28,573 nucleotides of DNA, from assembly GCA_025998295.1 (NCBI GenBank), contig BNVT01000008.1:1-28573 (forward strand), written 5' to 3'. Numbering within the stretch: the stretch's first letter is position 1; every line of letters starts with the position of its first letter. The stretch is from Endomicrobiia bacterium (lineage in GTDB: Bacteria > Elusimicrobiota > Endomicrobiia > Endomicrobiales > Endomicrobiaceae). The position numbers were made by a program, and so were the translations under genes. The notes beneath the pieces were generated by a model. The model had not been told where the DNA came from and did not search any database. It saw only the letters and a program-made list of their open reading frames with translations. This document shows positions 24,582 to 28,573 of the stretch, in pieces.

Positions 24582-27077
24582 TTACTTTCCAGATTCTTTT
24601 TGAGGAGCTTTTATATATTCGGCAGTTTCCATAGCATCTTCAGCATAAGCATCAGCACCAATTTCTTTTGCAAATTTTTCCGTTTGAAGAGCTTTTATAT
24701 ATTCAGCAGTTTTCATAGCATCTTCAGCATAAGCATCAGCGCCAATCTCTTTTGCAAATTTTTCCGTTACGGCGGCGCCACCTATAATTATTTTTGTAGG
24801 TACATGTTCTGCATTTCTTAATTTCACAACCGTTTCCATTTCTGGCATTGTAGTTGTCATAAGAGCCGAAAGCCCCACCGCAATAGGTTTAACTTCGCGA
24901 GCTTTAGCTATTATTGCTCGAGGATCAACATTTATTCCCATGTCTACAACGTCAAACCCATAGCTTTCAAGTACCGCTCCCACTATATTTTTACCTATGT
25001 CATGCATATCGCCTTTGACGGTAGCCATTATAACTTTACCTACGGAAAAAGTTTTGTATCTCTTAAAAGTGGTTTTTACTATTGCAAACGCTGTCTGGGC
25101 AGCCTGTGCCGACATAATTATCTGTGGTAAGAAATATTCTTTTGAAGCAAATTTTTCCCCCACAATACTTAATGCTTCTAATACATTATCGCTTACCGTT
25201 TTAAAAGGATTTGTGTCGCACACGGCAATTTGATTTACAATATCGGTTATCGATTCTTGATTCCCGTTTAAAACTGCAAAATAAAGTTGTTTGTTCAAAG
25301 GCAGTTTTTCCGCTTTGACCTCAGGTGACAGCTTTTTAAAAGAAGAAAAAGCATCCATATATCTAACAGCGCCCTTATCTTTATTTTCAAGTAAATCTTT
25401 AGCAAGCGGGTCGTCTATTGTCCAATCTTCGTGAGGATTGATAATAGCAAAATCTAAACCAGCTTCTACAGCCATTTTTAAAAATGTTGAAGTTATTGTC
25501 TGCCTTGAAGGGAGCCCAAAAGAAACATTTGATACACCCAAAACAAGTTTGCACTCAGGATATAATTTCTTTGATTCTTTCATTGCTTTTAATGTTTCTT
25601 GTATTTGCTCAGGAGAAGAGCTGACAGACAATACAAGATAATCGAAAATAATGTTTTTGCTTTCCACACCATACCTATCTGCAAAATGCAAAATTTTCTT
25701 AGCTATTGCTAATCTTTCTTCCTTTGTTTTTGGTATCCCATTGTCGTCGGTAGTTAAAGCAATTAAAGAAGCTCCGTATCTCTTTACTATAGGTAATATT
25801 AAATCTAGTTTTTTTTGCTCGCCGTTGACAGAATTTATAATGGGCTTTCCCGCACAATTTTTTACAGCTTGTTCTAAAGCGATTGTATCACTTGAGTCTA
25901 TGCATAAAGGAGTAGAAACTATCTCTTGTATTTGATTTACAGCATTTGTGAGAAGTTTTTTTTCATCCGCGCCCGGCACGCCCATATTTACGTCCAGAAG
26001 ATTTGCTCCTGATTGCGACTGTAAACGCGCTTCGTCTTTTACCATAGAAAAACTACCTTTAAGCAATTCTTCTTGAAGTTTTTTTCTATTTGTAGGATTT
26101 ATTCTTTCGCCAATTATTGCAGGTCTTTTAATTTCGTTAATATCAATAGCTTTTACTCTTGTAGAAATAAAATATTTATTTGTTGTTTTCGTGATTTTAG
26201 GAGGCTTATTTTTCAATTCGTCAGACAAAGCTTTTATAAATTCAGAGTTTGTTCCACAACATCCGCCAAACATATTGACTCCGTAGGAATAAGCTTTTAA
26301 ACTAGACTCAATAAATTCTTCTTTTGTTTCAGGGAAGCAAGTCTCACGATTTATCAATAAAGGCATTCCTGCATTAGGCTTAAATGATATGGGAAGATTT
26401 GTGTTTTCGCGCAATATCTTTGCCAATTCCGCTAAATCTCTTGAACCGATGGAACAGTTTAGTCCAAGCGCATCAACACCTAAACTTTCAACCATTGCAA
26501 TAAAACTTTTTAAATCGGTTCCGGTAACCGTAATACCATCTTTTGCGAATGTCATTTGAGCAATAATTGCTCCGCTAAAATTATCTTTTGCGGCAAGAAT
26601 TGCAGCTTTCATTTCTTTTATTTCCGTCATGGTTTCTATAACTATAATGTCTGCGTTGTGTTTTTGCAATAAAGACGCTTGCATCGCAAAAGAATTATAG
26701 GCTTCATCAAAAGATAATCCACCCAAAGGCTCTATATACTCTCCTATTGACGATATATCGCCAGCCACAATTGTTTTAGGGGATATTTTTCTTATTAAAT
26801 CTATTCCTGATTTTACTATGTCGTTGGCTTTGTCCAACAAACCATGCTGTTTTAATCTTATAGAGTTTACACCAAAAGTATTTGCAAGTAGTATATCGGC
26901 TCCTGCATTAATGTAAGAAGAATAAATATCTGTAATTCTTTCAGGGAATTTGATGTTTAATTCTTCAGGAATTACAACATCTTTAAGATATTTTTTCTTT
27001 TGCAATTCCGTACCAGTAGCGCCGTCCATTATCAATACACTGTCTTTTAATATGTTTAAAAATTTTTGCTTTTTCAT
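24582..27077 (-). CDS. metH: Cobalamin-dependent methionine synthase without activation domain
   Basis: Transfers a methyl group from methyl-tetrahydrofolate through B12 to homocysteine. The order is normal: homocysteine domain (1-290) with zinc cysteines C208 (GLNCSIG) and C273/C274 (GGCCGT); pterin domain (about 315-570) opening IIGERINPTNRKK; helical cap with ILPQIIMSAQAA; B12 domain with DMHDIGKN, whose H692 is the cobalt ligand. The ~330-residue AdoMet-binding reactivation domain of E. coli MetH (1227 residues) is missing, as in some anaerobes that use a separate partner. The C-terminus ends in a 28-residue tandem duplication of the last helix (TEKFAKEIGADAYAEDAM twice). AAGGAG lies 11 bases before the ATG. 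The stop of the broken upstream gene abuts it (TAAATG). Confidence 0.95.
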   Translation of the reverse strand: MKKQKFLNILKDSVLIMDGATGTELQKKKYLKDVVIPEELNIKFPERITDIYSSYINAGADILLANTFGVNSIRLKQHGLLDKANDIVKSGIDLIRKISPKTIVAGDISSIGEYIEPLGGLSFDEAYNSFAMQASLLQKHNADIIVIETMTEIKEMKAAILAAKDNFSGAIIAQMTFAKDGITVTGTDLKSFIAMVESLGVDALGLNCSIGSRDLAELAKILRENTNLPISFKPNAGMPLLINRETCFPETKEEFIESSLKAYSYGVNMFGGCCGTNSEFIKALSDELKNKPPKITKTTNKYFISTRVKAIDINEIKRPAIIGERINPTNRKKLQEELLKGSFSMVKDEARLQSQSGANLLDVNMGVPGADEKKLLTNAVNQIQEIVSTPLCIDSSDTIALEQAVKNCAGKPIINSVNGEQKKLDLILPIVKRYGASLIALTTDDNGIPKTKEERLAIAKKILHFADRYGVESKNIIFDYLVLSVSSSPEQIQETLKAMKESKKLYPECKLVLGVSNVSFGLPSRQTITSTFLKMAVEAGLDFAIINPHEDWTIDDPLAKDLLENKDKGAVRYMDAFSSFKKLSPEVKAEKLPLNKQLYFAVLNGNQESITDIVNQIAVCDTNPFKTVSDNVLEALSIVGEKFASKEYFLPQIIMSAQAAQTAFAIVKTTFKRYKTFSVGKVIMATVKGDMHDIGKNIVGAVLESYGFDVVDMGINVDPRAIIAKAREVKPIAVGLSALMTTTMPEMETVVKLRNAEHVPTKIIIGGAAVTEKFAKEIGADAYAEDAMKTAEYIKALQTEKFAKEIGADAYAEDAMETAEYIKAPQKESGK
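24605..24770 (-). repeat. 84-bp tandem duplication at the metH 3' end
   Basis: Units at 24605-24688 and about 24689-24770 differ at only a few bases and repeat 28 codons in frame. High identity points to a recent event. Confidence 0.93.
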
Positions 27078-27667
27078 TTATTGTGTTTCTCCTTGTTCTT
27101 CTTTTGCTTTTCGTTGTGCTTCAGCTTCTCTTTATTTTGCTCTTTCTGCTACTGCTTCTTCTTTTTTCAATAATCCTAAAAGATTGGCGTCGCTGCCTGC
27201 GACTTCGCCGCTAGAGTAGGTGCTTGTGCTACTTGAACTGTCTGTCAAAACACTTGAGCTGCTAGTTGGCGTAGTGTCATGGACTGCTACTGAAACACTT
27301 GTATTATCTGGTGGCGGTGGTGGTTTATGATCTTTGTCATCATCTTTTGGACTGCTAGTCGGCGTAGTACTTGAGCTTGGGCTGCCCTTATCAGAATCTT
27401 TTCTTTCTTCACTTCCGCTTTGCCTTTTTCTTCTTCTTTCACTCTTTCTGCTACTGCTTCTTCCTCTTTCTGCTCTTTCTCCCGTTCTTTTTTCAGCTTT
27501 TCTTCCAGCTCTTTCCGCACTTCCTGCGCCACCCGCTCTTTTCCAGTGCTTCCAGCTCTGCCTACTCTTTCCAATCTTTCAGCCCTTTTTCCCGCTCTGC
27601 CAGCTCTAAGGAATTTAACACAAAATTGCAAAAATGCATCACAATACAAAAAACCAAAAATCATCAT
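27078..27667 (-). pseudogene. Coiled-coil / Ser-Thr-Pro-rich envelope-like gene, broken
   Basis: From the ATG at 27667 one frame encodes a hydrophobic start (MMIFGFLYCDAFLQF...), then a charged coiled coil (ERVGRAGSTGKERVAQEV, EEKLKKEREKEQKEEEAVAE). Near 27390-27410 the sensible reading changes frame into a low-complexity tail (GSPSSSTTPTSSPKDDDKD, HKPPPPPDNTS, SSVLTDSSSSTSTYSSG) that ends LLKKEEAVAERAK at a TAA. After that stop, REAEAQRKAKEEQGETQ runs up to a TAA touching the metH ATG. The block EEAVAER occurs in both halves. An exported or envelope-anchored protein that spans the periplasm would look like this, as TolA does. At least one frameshift and one stop make it broken, or switchable. 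It may share a transcript with metH. Confidence 0.6.
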
Positions 27668-27673
27668 AACCAA

Positions 27674-27683
27674 CCCCCCCCCA
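27674..27683 (-). promoter_or_regulatory. Ten-G tract before the broken gene
   Basis: Ten consecutive C on the plus strand lie six bases upstream of the ATG at 27667, in the place of a ribosome binding site. If translation instead begins further upstream (TTG at 27715), the tract is inside the coding region, where slippage would switch the frame. Confidence 0.45.
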
Positions 27684-27920
27684 GAAAATTTTAAAAACTT
27701 AAAAAAAAGCAACAATCTCTAAGCTAAGAAAAAGCGATTGCAACGACAACCGATAGAATACGTATCTTTCATGCGCTTGTCATCTCCCATCACCCCCTCT
27801 TTTATGTTATTTTGCTAAAAAGGGAACGTGTCTATTTTGACTCTAAATATACTCATTTATCTTATATTTTTGTTTTGATAAGTTTCAAGAGATTTTTAGA
27901 GAGACACTCCTATGCATATT

Positions 27921-28063
27921 GGGTCTGTCTAAAAGTCATGGTTTTTGGTAGGTTTTCGTATTTATTGTACTTTCTGTTATCTCATCGTAAAAACAACGTT
28001 AATTGTTAGAACAAGTTCAGAATTGACAGTGGCTTTGCTACCATGAGTTTTTAGAGAGATCCC
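27921..28063. mobile_element. MITE-2 element, copy B
   Basis: A 143-bp element with ends GGGTCTGTCTAAAAGTCATG and, reading inward from the right, GGGATCTCTCTAAAAACTCA. The central block GTTATCTCATCGTAAAAACAAC (27975-27996) is the reverse complement of the one in copy A apart from one base. It sits between the putative RNA gene and the broken coiled-coil gene. The stretch 27684-27920 holds nothing else I can support. Confidence 0.75.
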
Positions 28064-28112
28064 TTTTTGATAGGCTCTAGGATGAGCTGAATTTTATGTA
28101 ATCTAGCAAAAT

Positions 28113-28328
28113 AAAAAAACGATTAGAAATTACTGGCTCTCGTGAAGTTCTCTGTACGGAGAGAGAGCGTTTTCTTCCTTAATCGTCTTTACTTGCTTTC
28201 AAGCAGGAAGGAACGTTCACGTAAGCCTTCCTGACGTTATTTAAATTTAGCACCGACAACGGCTCCATTAACGTTACGAATATTCTTTCCGCTCCTCCTT
28301 ATTTTTACCGCCCCCCTAGTGGACAGAG
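28113..28328 (-). ncRNA. Putative structured small RNA
   Basis: About 216 nt between a strong promoter and a strong terminator, with no convincing coding frame (the best is 29 codons from AATGGAGCC). Stems seen on the minus strand are ACGTTA/TAACGT, the perfect CAGGAAGG/CCTTCCTG, the small CTTG-AAAG-CAAG hairpin, and a final arm CGATTA...TAATCG (28120-28185) with an inner GCTCTC/GAGAGC, followed by seven T (28113-28119). GGA triplets recur (AAGGAGGAGCGGAAAG, ATGGAGCC, CAGGAAGG, AAGGAAG), several in single-stranded places. It does not match tmRNA, RNase P RNA or SRP RNA as I know them. It could be a regulatory RNA, a divergent 6S RNA, or a riboswitch-like leader. Confidence 0.55.
28120..28185 (-). 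terminator. Terminator of the putative small RNA
   Basis: CGATTA pairs with TAATCG, enclosing nested GCTCTC/GAGAGC and TCTC/GAGA stems. The hairpin is followed by seven T on the minus strand. Confidence 0.75.
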
Positions 28329-28334
28329 CGTGTG

Positions 28335-28363
28335 ATTGTACATTTGTATTAACAATTTGTCAA
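28335..28363 (-). promoter_or_regulatory. Promoter of the putative small RNA
   Basis: On the minus strand, TTGACA (28358-28363), a 17-base spacer and TACAAT (28335-28340). Transcription would start near 28328. Confidence 0.75.
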
Positions 28364-28370
28364 ACCTTCG

Positions 28371-28393
28371 CATCACATTGTGTAAAATGACAC
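28371..28393 (-). promoter_or_regulatory. Shared upstream motif, site 3
   Basis: Plus-strand CATCACATTGTGTAAAATGA and the following CAC match site 2 (GCATCACATATCGTGTAAGA and on) and site 1. It lies 7 bases upstream of the -35 box. Confidence 0.7.
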
Positions 28394-28400
28394 TAGATCT

Positions 28401-28573
28401 CTTACATAGCTAACACATAAAAGTACAATAGAAGTACTATGAAACAAAAAAAAGAAAGCAGTTAGGTCAGATGTAATGGATTTAGTATTAATGGGAGTAA
28501 AGAAAGCATTTGATAAAAGAGTCAAGGATAGCAAGGAGAGAAGAGAAGAAGAGAAAAGAAGAGAAAAGAAGAG
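28401..28573 (+). repeat. Copy 2 of the ~160-bp inverted repeat, runs off the window
   Basis: Near-identical to the complement of 1823-1984. One frame remains open to the window edge (SDVMDLVLMGVKKAFDKRVK, then a Glu/Arg/Lys-rich run with a GAAGAGAAAA repeat), but the ATG of the other copy has become AAG here. It is probably the 5' part of a second member of the decayed family. Confidence 0.88.

Noticed and set aside
24578..24600. Terminator after metH
   Set aside because: GGAA/TTCC is only a four-base stem and no T-run follows.
28200..28328. TPP riboswitch suggested by CACTAGGGG
   Set aside because: The CUGAGA and the ACCUGAUCUGG...GCGUAGGGA core are absent, and no thiamine gene follows.

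Overview
The window is A+T-rich bacterial DNA. About a dozen intact housekeeping genes sit among long stretches of decayed genes and small repeats. Gene content (alaS, a B12-type methionine synthase without its reactivation domain, leuA and leuC, an FprA-type flavodiiron protein), many frameshifted genes and repeat-filled gaps suggest a reduced, anaerobic, host-associated genome. An Endomicrobium-like member of the Elusimicrobiota fits best. That is an inference from gene content and style; no 16S gene is present to confirm it.

Layout. 1-2560: a DUF1844 gene between two inverted repeat arms, then a repeat-rich decayed stretch. 2561-5275: alaS. 5464-7148: a SulP sulfate transporter broken by several frameshifts. 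7489-8015: tRNA-Pro(CGG) and tRNA-Arg(CCU). 8045-10847 (mostly minus strand): a short inverted-repeat element, a MacB-type ABC exporter and rpsT. 11050-11338: two more small elements. 11503-14517: speA-like decarboxylase, DksA/TraR protein and MscS channel, tightly spaced. 14807-17666: leuA-leuC. 18015-19205: flavodiiron protein. 19572-20263 (minus): a two-gene unit encoding an excisionase-type HTH protein and a lysine-rich protein with a duplicated motif. 20762-22390 (minus): DeaD-type RNA helicase. 22827-23712 (minus): DUF116 gene with decayed relatives downstream. 23790-24567: transposase remnant. 24582-27667 (minus): metH preceded by a broken coiled-coil/Ser-Thr-Pro gene. 28113-28393 (minus): a probable structured RNA with its own promoter and terminator.

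The most interesting signal is a shared block of about 23 bp (core GTGTAARATGACAY on the plus strand). It lies 6-8 bp upstream of the -35 element of three separate promoters, those of the HTH/lysine-rich unit, the DUF116 gene and the putative RNA. The spacing to the -10 box is nearly constant at 30-32 bp. This looks like a small regulon. Other repeated themes are two families of MITE-like elements (termini TATAGTCAAATC and GGG..TCTCTAAAAA), recent tandem duplications inside genes (alaS, metH, the helicase 5' end, the lysine-rich protein), and G-tracts placed where a ribosome binding site would be.
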